Of a stretch of DNA of 64,000 bases, positions 35,704 through 48,957 are shown piece after piece; position 1 is the stretch's first letter; each line of letters starts with the position of its first letter. Below the pieces are notes generated by a model. The model worked only from the letters and a program-made list of their open reading frames with translations, did no database searches and was not told where the DNA came from. Source of the stretch: Okapia johnstoni (Eukaryota; Chordata; Mammalia; Artiodactyla; Giraffidae); NCBI GenBank assembly GCA_024291935.2, contig CM044322.1, forward strand, positions 68,501,405 through 68,565,404, given 5' to 3'. The translations under genes were made by a program, and so were the position numbers.

Positions 35704-36111
35704 TTACCCCTTTAAAAGGTAGCAATTTCCAACATCTTTAACGTATCTTCTGGTATATACCTCCATACTCTATTCTTCATGTCTTACTATTTCTTTATCA
35801 ATTTTAGACCTTATCTGTTGACTTCCTATTATGGAAGATTAGAATTAAATTCTCTTACACCCCAATCTCCCATACTTACTAACTTTCTCTCTCCCTCAGG
35901 CTCTCAACATAGTTATACAGCAATCTTTACTTGAATTAATATTCAATATTTGTATATTATTACTATAACATTAACAGATTGGTATATAGTGCATTATTAA
36001 TTTTTTGCATTAATTTTTAAAATATTTCTTTCCAGTGATAATTGTCTCATTCTACTGTTTGCTCAGTTTTCCTATGTACCTTTCACTAACTGCACAGAAC
36101 TGTAAAATTCC

Positions 36112-36236
36112 CATGGAGAAGGAAATGGAAACCCATTCCAGTATTCTTGCCTGGAAAATCCATAGACATAGGAGCCTGGTAGGCTTCAGTTCATGGGGTT
36201 ATAAACAATCAGACACGATTGAGCAACTGAGTATAA
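36112..36236 (+). mobile_element. Bov-tA/Bov-A fragment
   Basis: Sense Bov body GAGAAGGAAATGGAAACCCA through AATCAGACACGATTGAGC. The tRNA-like head is missing. Confidence 0.75.
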
Positions 36237-36289
36237 AATTCCCTAAAATATAGTCAGACATTAAATAAAACTATGGGTTCCAGTTTTTA

Positions 36290-38040
36290 TTCCTCTTGGA
36301 GTACAAACTTTTGTAGTCCTTCATTATGTTCTACCAGTCTGTACTTCTGTCATCTTGAGACTTCCCTTTGCCATGATTCTGAGAATTAACGTTGTCTCTT
36401 ACGTTATTATTGTTATTGGATTTCCTTCTTCCTGAACCTCTGTCCTCTCATCTTGTGTTTCTCCACATTCTGCTAGCTTCCTGAAATGGGGGACAAGGAG
36501 GAGGGGATAGGAAGTAGTTTTTCCTTAATTTTTTAATGTCTGAGAAAATCTTGGTTTTGCCCACAAACTTGACAGAAAGTTTGTCTATGTTTTTTAAATC
36601 TAAATTGAAATTTCTTTCCCTTAGAATTTTGAAAGGGATTTCTCTATTGTCATCTCTATTTTCAGGATTACTGAATTCCAGAATTTAGATATAATTCTGA
36701 CTCCAAACTCTTTATGTTTGGTCCAGTTTTATTCCCTATAAAGTTATACTTTCTTTTCTTTGAGCTTGGAACTCCGAAATTTTATCTCAATATGCCTTGT
36801 ATTATTCTTTTTTCATTCACTCTGCTGGACAAGTCAACCTAGAAACTCATATCCTCCAGTTTTGGGAAGTAGTCTCATATTATTCTTTTGATAACTTTTT
36901 TTTCTGTATTCTCTTTCTTGAACTTCCATTAGTTAGATCATTAGTCCTGAGATTCCTGTTAGTTCTCTAAACTTTTTATCTTTTATCTCTTTGTCTTTTT
37001 GTTATATTTTCTTAAAGATGTCCTTAGTTTCATCATTCAGTCCTTCTATTGAACTTATATTACTGCTATGACTTTTCAATTACCATCATCTCTTAATTAT
37101 TCTCTGAATATTCTTTTGCTTTTACCAACATCTCTTTCTAATTTCATAGATATATTAATTATGCAAATTTTGTTTTGGTTTGGGTAACTTATTCTGCTAT
37201 TTGAATTGTCTGTATGTGTCTTCTGAGTTCCATTTTTTTTTTCTGTCTGATTATTTTTAGTTTTGGCCTCTGTTTCTCATGCTGGAGTCTTTTCTTAACT
37301 CTCTTATAACTTCTAACTTTCCTTTAATATTGAAGAGTAGGACTCCAAAAAGTTGATACAATTTTTCTGTGTGTGTGTGTGTGTGTGTGTGTGGTCCTGG
37401 TTGATTTCCTGGATGGCTTGACTGTAGGGTTATTGTGTGTAGGAAGTAGCTCCATATGTCATTGTCTGAAAATAATTTCTTGCAGGTCCATTTGTTTCTC
37501 TGGAAAGAAATCCTTCAAAGCCTTGCCTAGGTGGAACAGAGAGGTATAAGCCTGGCTACTAATATCCTGGGGTCTTAATATTTGCCTTTCCTACTCCTCT
37601 TCTTTCGCTTTGTAGTATTATAAAGTAGAAAGTTACTGTGGGTTAATTTTTCCACTTAATACCCACTTTCTACTGGCAAGATAAGTCACCTGTACACTCT
37701 GGATATAAGAAGGGTCCATGGGGTCTACATAATTCATATATATTTTGAACATACTCTCAATTTTCAGTCCAAGCACTCACTCCCCTGTATTCAGAGGTTC
37801 TTGGTGCCTCCATCTCTCAGTTTTTCTAAGGTTTTTCATAAACATCCTGGCTTCTCCCTCAGAAGGCAGTTAGGTTCCTACTCTCAGCTAAATCAGTTAC
37901 TATTGGGACACCTGTGTGCCTCTGCTCACGCATTGTGATTCTTTTGTATTTTTCTACCTTTAAAAAAATTCCTTTCTTGTCACTTTAGTGGCATTTTGAG
38001 AAAGAGTAAAAATAAACATGAATATTCATTTTTCATCATT
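36290..38040. other. T-rich stretch without identifiable gene
   Basis: About 1.7 kb of T/C-biased sequence that may be an ancient LINE remnant, though I could not place it. It includes a (TG)n run at about 37366-37393. No coding exon was seen. Confidence 0.6.
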
Positions 38041-38069
38041 ATAAACCAGAAGTCATTGTGTATATATAT

Positions 38070-41000
38070 GTTGTTGTTTAGTCACTCAGTCGTGCCTGAC
38101 TCTTTGCAACCTCATGGACTGCAGCACACCAGGCATCACTGAGTCAGTGATATCATCCAGCCATCTCATCCTCTGTCATCCCTTTCTTCTCCTGCCTTCA
38201 ATCGTTTCCAGCATCAGGGTCTTTCTAATGAATCGGCTCTACACATCAAGTGGCCAAAGTATTGGATCTTCAACTTCATCACCAGTCCTTCCAATGAATA
38301 TTCAGGACTGATTTCCTTTAGGATGGACTGGTTAGATCTCCTTGAAAACCAAGGGACTCTCAAGAGTCTTCTCCAACACCACAGTTCAAAAGCATCAGTT
38401 CTTTGGTTCTCAGCTTTCTATGTAGTCCAACTCTCACATCCATGCATGTCTACTGGAAAAACCATAGCTTTGACTATATGTACCTTTGTCAGCAAAGTCA
38501 TGTCTCTGCTTTTTAATACACTGTCTAGGTTGGTCATAGCTTTTCTTCAAAAGAGCAAGAATCTTTTAATTTTATGACCGCAGTCACCATCTATTGTTAT
38601 TTTGGAGATCAAGAAAATAAAGTCTGTCACTGTTTCCTTTTATTCCCCCAATCTGTTTACCATGAAGTGATGGGACCAGATGCCATGATCTTAGTTTTTT
38701 TGAATGTTGAGCTTGAAGCCAGCTTTTTCACTCTCCTTTTTCACCTTTATCAAGAGGCTCTTTAGTTTCTCTTCACTTTCTGCCATTAAAATGATATCAT
38801 CTGCATATCTGAGATTATTAGTATTTCTCCTGGCAATCTTGATTTCAGCTTGTGCTTCAACCGGTCCAGCATTTCACATGATGTACTCTTTATAGAAGTT
38901 AAATAAGCAGGGTGACAATATACAGCCTTGACATACTCTTTTCCCAATCTTAAACCAGTATTGTTCCATGTCCAGTTCTAACTCTTACTTCTTGACCTGC
39001 ATACAGGTTTCTCAGGAGGCAGGTAAAATGGTCTGGGATTCCCATCTCTTTAAGGATTTTCCACAGTTTGTTGTGATCCACACAGTCAAAGGCTTTAGCA
39101 TAGTCAGTGAAGCAGATGTTTTTATGGAATTCTTTTGTTTTTTTCTATGACCCAACAGATTTTAGAAATTTGATTTATGGTTCATCTGCCTTTTCTAAAT
39201 CCAGCTTGAACATCTGGAAGTTCTTGATTCATGTGTTGTTGAAGACTAGCTTGGAGAATTTTGAGCATTACTTTGCTAGCATGTAAAATGAGTGCAATTG
39301 TGCAGCAGTTTGAGCATTCTTTGGCATTGCCTTTCTTTGGGATTGGAATTTAAAACTGACCTTTTCCAGTCCTGTGGCCACTGCTGAGTTTTCCAAATTT
39401 GCTGGCATATTGAGTGCAGCACTTTCACAGCACTATCTTTTAGGATTTGAAATAGCTCAACTGGAATTCCATCATCTCCGCCAGCTTTGTTCGTAGTGAT
39501 GCTTTATAAGGCCCACTTGACTTCAGACTGCAGGATATCTGGCTCTAGGGGCATGATAATACCATCATCATTATCTGGGTCATTAAGATCTTTTTTGTAT
39601 AGCTCTTCTCTGTGTTCTTGCCACCTCTTTTTAATATCATCTGTTTCTGTTAGGTCCATATGTTTCTGTCTTTTATTGTGCTCATCTTTGCATGAAATTT
39701 TCCCTTGGTATCTAATTATTTTTGAGGAGATCTCTAGTCTTTCCCATTCTATTATTTTTCTCTATTTCTTTTCATTGTTGATTTTGGATGGCTTTCTTAT
39801 TTCTGCTTGTTATTATTTGGAAGTCTATATTTAGATGGATATATCTTTCCTTTTCTCCTTTGCCTTTTGCTTCTCTTCTTTTCTCAGCTATTTGTAAGGC
39901 CTCCTCAGACAAACATTTTGCCTTTTTGCTTTTTTTTTCCTGGGGATGGTTTTGATCACTTCCTCCTGTACAATGTTATGGACCTATGTCCATAGTACTT
40001 CAGACACTGTCTATCAGATCTAATCCCTTATATCTATTTGTCACTTCCTCTATACAATCGTTACGGATTTGGTTTAGGTCATACCTGAATGGCCTAGAGG
40101 TTTTCCCTACTTGCTTCAATTTAAGTTTGAATTTTGCATAAGGAATTCATGAACTGAGCCACAGTCAGCTCCTGGTCTTGTTTCTGCTGACTGTATAGAG
40201 CTTCTCCATCTTTGACTGCAAAGAATATAATCAATCTGATTTCAGTGTTGACCATCTGGTGATGTCCTTGTGTTGTTGGAAGAATGTGTTTACTATAACC
40301 AATGTGTTCTCTTGACAAAGCTCTGTTAGCCTTTGCCCTGCTTCATTTTGTACTCCAAGGCCAAACTTGCCTGTTACTCCAGGTATCTCTTGACTTCCTA
40401 CTTTTGCATTCCAGTTCCCTATGATGAAAAAGTCATCTTTTTTTGATGTTAGCTCTAGAAGGTTTTGAAGGTCTTCATAGAATCGTTCAACTTCAGCTGC
40501 TTTGGCATTAGTGGTTGAGGCATAGACTTGGATTATTGTGATATTGAATGGTTTGCCTTGGAAATGAACAGAGATCATTCTATTGTTTTTGAGATTGCAC
40601 CCAAGTACTGCATTTTGGACTCTTTTGTTGACTATGAGGGCTATTCCATTTCTTCTGGGGAATTCTTGCCCATCATAGCAGATATGATGGCCATCTGAAT
40701 TAAATTCACCCATCCTGGTTCATTTTAGTTCACTGATGCCTAAAATGTTGATGTTCACTCTTCCCAACTCCTGTTTGAGCACTTCCAATTTACCTTGATT
40801 CATGGACCTAGCATGAATCTACGTGGATGTAACAGGAAGCTACATGACTTCCCTGTAGCTCAGATGGTAAAGATTCTGCCTCAAATGAAAGAGACCCAGG
40901 TTGGGAAGATTCCCTGGAGAAGGGCATGGCAACCCACTCCTGTGTTCTCTCTGGAGAATCCCATGGACAGAGGAACCTTATGTGCTACAGTCCATGGGAC

Positions 41001-41290
41001 TGCAAAGAGTTGGACATGAGCAACTAACACTACTATGGACCTCATATTTCAGGTTCCTATGCAGTATTGTTCTTTACAGCGTTGGACTTTAGTTTCACCA
41101 CCAGACACATCCACACTAGTCTTTGTCTTCATTTTGGCTCATCCTCTTCATTCCTTTTGGAGCTATTGCTCTGTTCTTCTCCAGGAGCATATTGGCCACC
41201 TGCTGACCTGGGGAGTTCATCTTTCTGTATCATATCTTTTTGCCTTTTCATACTGTTCATGGGATTCTCAAGGCAAGAATGCCTCTATAT
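38070..41290 (-). mobile_element. BovB (RTE) LINE, nearly full length, inactive
   Basis: A non-LTR retrotransposon running right to left: 5' region near 41290, endonuclease at about 40230-40713, reverse transcriptase at about 38500-39900, and 3' tail at 38070 (antisense GTTGTTGTTTAGTCACTCAG). The endonuclease block keeps a 160-codon frame but reads GNWNAKVG where the family has GDWNAKVG, losing the catalytic Asp. The RT block still shows the YADD catalytic motif (NLRYADDIIL, about 38785-38820) but frames are broken elsewhere. BovB is known to have entered ruminants by horizontal transfer. A Bov-tA is nested near its 5' end. Confidence 0.92.
40845..41030 (+). mobile_element. Bov-tA SINE nested in BovB
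   Basis: Sense copy from GACTTCCCTGTAGCTCAGAT to GACATGAGCAACTAACA. BovB sequence resumes on the far side (CAGGTTCCTATGCAGTATTG). Confidence 0.85.
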
Positions 41291-42990
41291 ATATATAGGG
41301 GGGCGGGGTGAGGATGTGTGTATTTACTGCTTAACTATTTTATGCAATGCTACTATCACCTAAAAAACAGAGACTTCAGCAGCCAATATTTATTTGGCAT
41401 CCAGGTAGGAACTTTAAGAAAACTGGATGTGTCAATAAAAATAAAGAGGCATAAATTGAAAACTCTTTGTTCTTAGGACAGAAAGATCCAGCAAGTAAGG
41501 CAACTGTGGATTAGCTAATTCCTTTCAAATGGCTTAGAAAGTAGTCTCTTCTTATCCAAAATGTTACCTCAGATGCGACCAAGTACATCAATATGTGCTC
41601 CCGAAAGCTAATTAGGTTGTGAGTTATTAAAGAAAGTCTTCAGGCTATAGTCACATTTCTTAATAAAATCATTTGACAAAATGCTAATTCAAAGTCCAGG
41701 GTCTAATGGAGATAGCAATACTTCAGATAGCAGACAGAAATAAGTTTTATTCATTAATTTAGCAACTGTTTGTTGTGTCCCTACTTTGTGCCAGGAAGTA
41801 GGCCTATTGACTGTTTGACACCAGTACCTCCCATGGATGAAATAGCGTGGAATGCTGGCCCAAGGGGAGCCTTCCTTCTCTAAAGGAGCCAATCCACAAG
41901 GGCTGCCAAGGGTCACAGATGCTTAGTCTGTGCACAGAGCACTACTGGTTTTACTTTTAGCTGAAGTATTGCTTGACAAATATGGTTTTCATCGTTTCAG
42001 ACAAGTGACAAATCCAAGCTTCCAAGAGGGGCTCCTAAATTAATTATTTTTCTGTGATGATATCAGCATGCACTTAAAAGACAAATCAGATTCTTTGAGA
42101 TGTCAGTAGTTTTAGGCCAGGAGCTGAAATGGTATGGCTATCTATTTCTCATGGCTAAGACCTAACTGTTAAAAAAAGAAATGTAAGTTTCTATTGTGGA
42201 TAGTGAAATTTGAAATCAACTCAGGTTTTATTTCTTCATGCCAAACCCAAATCCAGCTGACCACTTTCAGAGTATATGATTCCCTCAAAGCTCCACCAAT
42301 TATGGGTAGCAGCTTTAGTTTGGCAATGTTTACACTGAGGAAGATCTGAATATTGATGTTTTCAAAGGAAGATTTTCTACTGTGAAGGACCCACAGTGTC
42401 CAATATATTTTCAGGATAAGCAGATATAATGTGCAGAGGTTGCAAACTGGTGGCCTGCATGCTGGATCCAGAACTCTATATGAATTGTTTGTCTAGGCTC
42501 CAAGCCTCCACTCAGGCCCCTGGTCCCATCCTTACCTCTCCTACTCTAGGACAGTCTTCCAGCAAATGTCTCCGCCTTTGCATGTATTGTCAGTTTTTTC
42601 TCTCAATTGGATCTTTCCTGCAAACATACACACATACTGTTATTACTCTGACCTTCAGGAAGAAAGAAGTCCTCTCTTCTCCCTTCAGCCACTGCCTCAT
42701 TTTTTATTTTCCTTAAAAATAAAAAAACATTTAACAAAACAAATCTTCAAAACATTTGTAAATAATTTCTGGGTCTAATTTTTCTCCTCCTTGAACGTAT
42801 TCCAATTAGGATTTTGCCCCTCCCCTCATCAATTTCCTAAATCTGCTCTTACCCAGATCATTAACCATGCTCATGTTGCTAAATTGTCGTTTCTTGGGAC
42901 TGACTGCAGCACATGGCCCAGCTGACCACTTCCTTCTTCTTAATGCACTTTCTTCTCTTGGATACCACATTCTCTTTGTTTTTCTTTTTT
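41291..42990. other. Intergenic stretch, nothing recognised
   Basis: A short (TA)n/(G)n run at about 41284-41300 borders the BovB. Beyond it there is unique-looking sequence with no exon or clear repeat. Confidence 0.6.
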
Positions 42991-42999
42991 ATCTCTAGT

Positions 43000-43925
43000 T
43001 GTGCCTTCCCAGTTGGCTTTGCTGATGCCTCTGAATTTCCCCCAACTCTAAAGACAGTGCTTTAGTGCTCAGTCCTTTGACCACTTCCCTTCTCTATCAA
43101 CACTTAAATTCCCTGATATAACATCTAACCCAAATTCTATGATTCCTGAAATTATGTGTCCAATCTGCATCATTCCCCTGAATTCTAATCATATCTACCC
43201 AATTGCCTAATTGACAACTCTGCCTGGAAATCTAATGTGCATTTCAAACCTACCAGGTAAAAAACTGAGCTCCTACTTTTCACCCCACACTTAACAACAC
43301 AGATCTCCCCATTTTGGTAATGACAACCACCTCCTTTATATCAGATCAAAAATTCTGGGAGTCTTATTTGGTGCTTCATTTTTTCACACATCTTGCATAG
43401 AATCTATCAGCAAATTCCACTGTCTCTGCCTCCAAAGTGTATCCTAAGTCTTTCTCCATCTCCCCATATCCACCCATTCCAGTCTTGTCCAAGCAGCCTT
43501 CATTTCTGACTTGAGCGACTGCAGCAGCTTCCTCCCAGATCTCCTGGTCTGCCCTGACTCTGTAGAAGTAGGCTCTCAACGTAGCAACCAGTGGCTTCTT
43601 GTCTCCACCAGGATGAAAGCCCAGATCCTGACAATGGCCAACCAGACCCTGTAGGATCCTGTTCTTTCTTACTGCTCTGACCTCATCTCTCCCCAAACTC
43701 TTTCTAGGTCTCACCGCTTCAGCTGCGCTGGACTCTTTGTACTCACTAAGCAAGGAATTTACCCATTTCTTTTGTTTATTGTATATGTCTCCACACTTAA
43801 AGGTAAACTTCCTCCAGAAAAGAGATTGCTGTCTTCTTTATTCACTGAGAAGTCTTCAGATCCTAGAATCATGCCTGGAACACAGCAGGTGCTCAACATA
43901 TATTTGTTAAATAAATGAATTCATG
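43000..43925 (+). mobile_element. L2 LINE 3' half
   Basis: Characteristic L2 order: AAAACTGAGCTCCTAC, TCTATCAGCAAATTCC, the polyadenylation-proximal text CTAGAATCATGCCTGGAACA, and GTGCTCAACATATATTTGTT with an AAATAAATGAAT end. An antisense 125-codon open frame over it (43376-43753) is a by-product. Confidence 0.75.
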
Positions 43926-44369
43926 CACAAAGTTTTTTTTTTTTAACTCAGAAGATTTCTTATAAAATATCATGTTTAATGTTCTCCTTGAAAAGTCAGA
44001 CTAGGCCCCACCGGGTCTGTGTCTCCCCAGGCTCACAATCACCCGGGGTGGAGTAGAGACTATTTCCTTTGGCTGATGAATGTTCTCCACACTCCAAATG
44101 TCCTTCATCCAGTTATAACTGTAGGTTGTCAGACTCTACAGTAGCACCTACTTTTATCCTATTTGTGTTGTCAGGGGAACAATACTTTCTTTATGACAAA
44201 GATAATTTTCAAAGTAGCAGGAAGGAAATTAAAAGGAAAAATAATTTTGTTTGTGTCTGTTTCATGGATGCTCCAAATTTCATCTCAGGCCCCTCAGACT
44301 GAATGCTCTCTGCCTGCTTTCTAGGGTCTACTTTCATGACCTTGGTGAAAATCTAGACCCTGACATCCA

Positions 44370-45525
44370 AACTGTACTTTCAATATGAACTTTCTCCTGA
44401 GTTCCAGACTCACATAACCAACTGCTTTGTAAAGAGACCATTAATGGGAGTTTTTAGAGCCATCTCAAATCCATCCTGTAAAAATGATACATTCATGCCC
44501 CTGTCCAACCAACAACTCTAACCTCTTCTTCAACCAAAATTTCATCTCCTCTAGTGTGTCTAATCATAATTAATGGCACAATAAGATACCAGTAAGTCTG
44601 GGCCAGACTCCAGCAGTCATTCCAGAATTCCTCTATTTTTCTTTCATTTCCAACATATATAACCATTCACCAAGTCCTATGAATTCAACCTCCTAAACAT
44701 CTATTTTTTTTTCCTTTTCTCTTTTACCATACCAGTTTTTTCCTTTTGTAAATGTTTGTTTTCTTCTGGCATTGAGTTAACCCTACCCTCACTCCCACTC
44801 TATTTTCAATCTGTGCTACAAGTGTTTTCCACCTTAAAGGAATTCATTTAAAATCCTACATAGCCTTAACTTTCCATTGACTAGAATTCAAACTCCTGAA
44901 CATAGCATTCAAGGCACTTCAGGATCTGCTCCCTCTCTACCTTCCCCTTGATATCACTTGCCTCTTTCCTCACTCATCTCATGCTAAAGCCTAGTTGAAT
45001 TATGTGCTCTTTCCTCTGTGCTATACTCTTTTTAACCTCAACCGCTAGGCTCTTCTCTTATTTCAAGATGCAGGTAAGCTGTGGTTTGTCTTCCCACCCA
45101 GACATTCATAACATTTTGTTCAGTATTCTATTACAGCATTTAACTGATCTGTACTTACAGTTGACTCTTGAACAATAAATAATTGGTTCCGGGAACCACT
45201 GCAAATACCCAAATCTGTGGAAGTTCAAGTCTCATAGTTCGCCCTCCACATCCATGGTTTACAGATTCAACCATTCCCAGATTCAACCATCATCTAGTAC
45301 TGTAGTATTTACTGAAAAAAATTCTCATATAAGTGGACCCACAAGTTTCAAACTTGTCTTATTCAATGTCCAGCTCTATTTGTTAACCCTACAAGACTGT
45401 GGCCTCTCAAGAATAAGGATTAGGAACTAATCATCTTTATGTTTCTAGCAACTAATTTTGTGTTTGTCTAGTGGTGTATGACATATGATACATTCAACAA
45501 ACATGTGAATAAATGGGCAAATGAA
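44370..45525 (+). mobile_element. L2 LINE remnant, interrupted
   Basis: A second diverged L2 with words CATTCAAGGCACTTCAGGAT and CTCACTCATCTCATGCTAAA. It resumes after a DNA-transposon insert and ends near CATTCAACAAACATGTGAAT. Confidence 0.6.
45159..45370. mobile_element. Tigger-type DNA transposon remnant
   Basis: Starts with CAGTTGACTCTTGAACAA, the terminal-repeat word of an old mariner/Tigger family, followed by internal text (AATCTGTGGAAGTTCAAGTC, AAGTGGACCCACAAGTTTCA). Internally deleted, no transposase frame. Confidence 0.55.
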
Positions 45526-45682
45526 TGAAGCTGCCAAGGACCAGAGATTCGATTAAATTCTCTTTCCTTTCATCAGCTCTCTTTGTCAAGGCCTGTGCAT
45601 ATAGCAGCCACCTTTCATGGTCTTGTAATAATAAAATATCAGATCACTAAGCTGCAAATGAGTGGTTAAATATTTTTCAACC

Positions 45683-46062
45683 TTTTTCAGTAGTTTTTCC
45701 AGTAGTCATGTACAGATGTGAGAGCTGGACAATAAAAAAGGCTGAGCACTGAAGAATTGATGTCTTTGAACTGTGATGCTGGAGAAAACTCTTGAGATTC
45801 CTTTGGACAGAAAGGAGATCAAACCAGTCAATCTTAGAGGAAATCAACCCTGAATATTCTTTGGAAAGACTGATGCTGAAGCTGAAGCTCCAATACTTTG
45901 GCCACCTGATGCAAAGAGCCAACTCATTGGAAAAGACCCTGATGCTGGGAAATATTGAAGACAGGAGGAGAAGGGGACAACAGAGGATGAGATGGTTGGA
46001 TGGCATCACCGACTCAATGGACATAAGTTTGAGCAAGCTCCAAGAGATGGTGAAGAACAGGG
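45683..46062 (+). mobile_element. BovB (RTE) LINE, 3' fragment
   Basis: ORF2 C-terminal region (GAGATCAAACCAGTCAATCT, AAGCTCCAATACTTTGGCCA) still open in one frame from about 45792, ending before the usual tail. Confidence 0.88.
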
Positions 46063-46174
46063 AAGTCACAGAGATCTGGGTGTGGTACATAATATGCTCT
46101 GTCACAATATACCACAGGGCTGTACAAACAAGTAAACTCTTCTACCAGGCACAGAGCAGAACATATCAGCTTTT

Positions 46175-46545
46175 TTCTTTTTTTTTGACAGAATTTTTAA
46201 TTAGTTTATTTTCTATTTTTTAACTTTACAATATTGTATTTGTTTTGTCATACATTGACATGAATCCACCATGGGTGTACATGTTTTCCCGTTCCAGAAC
46301 CCCCCTTCCACCTGCCTCCTCATCCCATCCCTCTGGGTCATCCCTGTGCACCAGCCCCGAGCACGCTGTATCATGCATTGAACCTGGACTGGCGATTCGT
46401 TTCACATATGATAATTTACATGCTTCCATGCTCTTCTCCCATATCATCCCGCCCTCCCCTCTCCCATAGAGTCCATAATACTATTCTACTTATCTGTGTC
46501 TCTTTTGATGTCTCGCATACAGGGTTATCTTTATCGATTGACTAA
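46175..46545 (-). mobile_element. Bovine L1 3'UTR end
   Basis: Antisense copy of the bovine L1 tail (TTTACAATATTGTATTTGTT, GACATGAATCCACCATGGGT, TTCACATATGATAATTTACA), lightly diverged and so probably young. Confidence 0.75.
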
Positions 46546-48457
46546 ATACCATATATATGTGTTCAGATCAGTTTTAAGATAGACAAAAACTAGGATAAAC
46601 TTAAGAGGCAGAAAACATGACAAAGAAAATATACAAGCTAGAGAACAAACTGCGTGTCATTTACATGATGCTAATTTATTTTCTATTTAAAATTTTCTAA
46701 AAGGAAAAGATAAAAATACCAACTCATCCTTGCCAATTCCATGGTTTCTATTAGTAAATAATTTGTTTGTTCCACATTGTCAATTTCATATTCTCTCTTC
46801 CACTATTTAAAAAGTAACCTGCCTCTATGGAAACAGTTCTACCGAACAATACTATTCCATGTCTTCTGCTTGCTGTCAGCTCCTGACCTCCCTTCACCAC
46901 TACTCTTGATTCACTGAAGGCTTTGGCATCCTCACAGTCTTCTCCTCCACCCAACATCCACTCATTTTCAGGGTGATATCATCGCCACATTTAACATCCT
47001 AGACACTTATTTCCATGACATATTTATTTCCAGTGAAATTTCAGCCACCCATTTCCATAGGCACACCCTAGAACTTTTCACCTAGAATTGTTCCAGTTCT
47101 AAAAATATTTGTTTAGACAGCAAACTCTGAACATAACCTTTAATCAATTACTCTCAGTCTACCATGCTTTGTCCTCAGTGAGACCTTCAATTCATAGATT
47201 CCTTTACTTTTTATTTCTCTCTCAGCTCCTGTTTACAATCCTTCCTTTTCTGATTGAGATTCTCTGACCCCTCACTTCCTTTTCCTTTCCAATGCCTTTA
47301 ATTTTCTTGCCAGTTCTCCCATTGTATTGTACCTTCCTGTATCCTAAATACCAAGGGGGTGAACCCCCTTGCAGCCCATTTCTAAATCCTTGGGTGATCG
47401 ACTAGAGAAGAAAAGACAACCCAATGGATACTAAGCCATCTGAACTGTGTTTCTCCACCACATCTCTCTGCCGTCCTCTATCTCACCTTTTTCACACTTT
47501 TCCCACTTTTCTCAAATATCTACCTCCACTCAACACATCTCTCTCTAACTCTCAGTAGAGGATTTTCCCTAATTTTGGAAACACACTTTAAAGTTCACTC
47601 CACCAGTGTGAAGAAGGAACAGTTTGGCTCTTGAGCTCTTGGAAGCTGCCTCACTGCAGCGTCTGCTTCTCCTTATCTTCCCTAACCCCACCAGGAGAAA
47701 ACTTCTCTTTGCTGCCAGTCACCACCTGGAACACATGGACATATGTGTTCAAAGTCATGCTGGATTTCAGCAGAGGGATAAATGTAGGGCAGGCCACCCT
47801 TAGAAAAATTCTCCTCCATTTATTCTTTGCAACATTATCATGCCAAGCTATTCTGACATGTCAAATTTTCTGAGAAGCTGATGGTAGATAAAGGGATCCT
47901 CTTGGGTAAGGGGAAATTTAAAAGATAAGCAAATGAAACCAAAACAATAACAACCAAAACTCTTGGCTAACCATAACTGTAACCTGTAGGGCTGCAGGTC
48001 AGTCCTCTCCCTACTTTTGGTCTTTGGTCTGGCCATGGGATTCAGTCCCCAGCTTCCAGGCAATATGTATGTGGAAATGATGAGAAGAAAATGGCAGGTC
48101 TAGGAAGGAAGGGGCCATGTCTGTCTTGCTTACCGTTGAAATTTAAGACCTACCATAGAACATGAGAGATAATAAAATTTCAATAAATATTTGAGGCAAT
48201 AGAGGAAAGAAAAGAAGATGTAAATGAAAACCATCTTCATATTGACTTTGCCTAAGTTGTGTGTTGGGTAGTTTTGTATTTTCTTCTGACAAACTCAGGC
48301 AATCTCTGACTCCATCACCTTTTTCTTAGTCTCTCATATAATCCCTTTGGCATTCTAGTTGATCTGCTATAATGTTCACTTATTCTTGGGCTTGAAATTC
48401 TTGGTCTACTTATGACTAGCAGAATAAGTCTGGATTATATCATGTATCTAACATTAC
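46546..48457. other. Intergenic stretch, nothing firm
   Basis: Pyrimidine-biased unique-looking sequence. A perfect 8-bp stem with a 4-base loop (CAAGGGGGTGAACCCCCTTG) occurs at about 47351-47370. No exon was recognised. Confidence 0.55.
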
Positions 48458-48957
48458 AATCAGTTCAGTCACTCAGTGGTGTCCAACTCTTTGCCACCCC
48501 ACAGGGTCGCAAAGCATGCCAGGCCTCCCTGTCCATCACCAACTCCCGGGGTTTACTCAAACTCATATCCATTGAGTCAATGATGCCATCTAACCATCTC
48601 ATCCTCTGTCAACCCCTTATCCTCCTGCTCTCAATCTTTCCCAGCATCAGGGTCTTTTCCAATGAGTTAGCTCTTCACATCAGGTGGCCAAAGTATTGGA
48701 GTTTCAGCTTCAGCATCAGTCCTTCCAATGAATATTCAGGACTGATCTCCTTTAGGATGGGATAGTTGGATTTCCATGCAGTCCAAGGGACTCTCAAGAG
48801 TCTTCTCCAACACCACAGTTCAAAAGCATCAATTCTTTGGTGCTCAGCTTTCTTTATAGTCCAACTCTCACATCCATACATGACTACTGGGAAAACCATA
48901 GCTTTGATTAGATGGACCTTTGTTGGCAAAGTAATGTCTTTGCTTTTTAATATGTTA
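48458..48957 (-). mobile_element. BovB (RTE) LINE, 3' end
   Basis: Antisense copy from CAGTTCAGTCACTCAGTGGT to TTTGCTTTTTAATATGTT. On the minus strand it still reads through family words (CESWTIKKAEHQRIDAFEL, KLQYFGHLM) in one open frame to 48675. Confidence 0.9.

Noticed and set aside
40231..40713. A 160-codon endonuclease-like frame as a possible host gene
   Set aside because: It is the endonuclease block of the BovB LINE, continuous with the rest of that element.
43376..43753. A 125-codon minus-strand open frame with a protein-like composition
   Set aside because: It lies antisense over a recognisable L2 LINE 3' half, and I found no domain or splice context.
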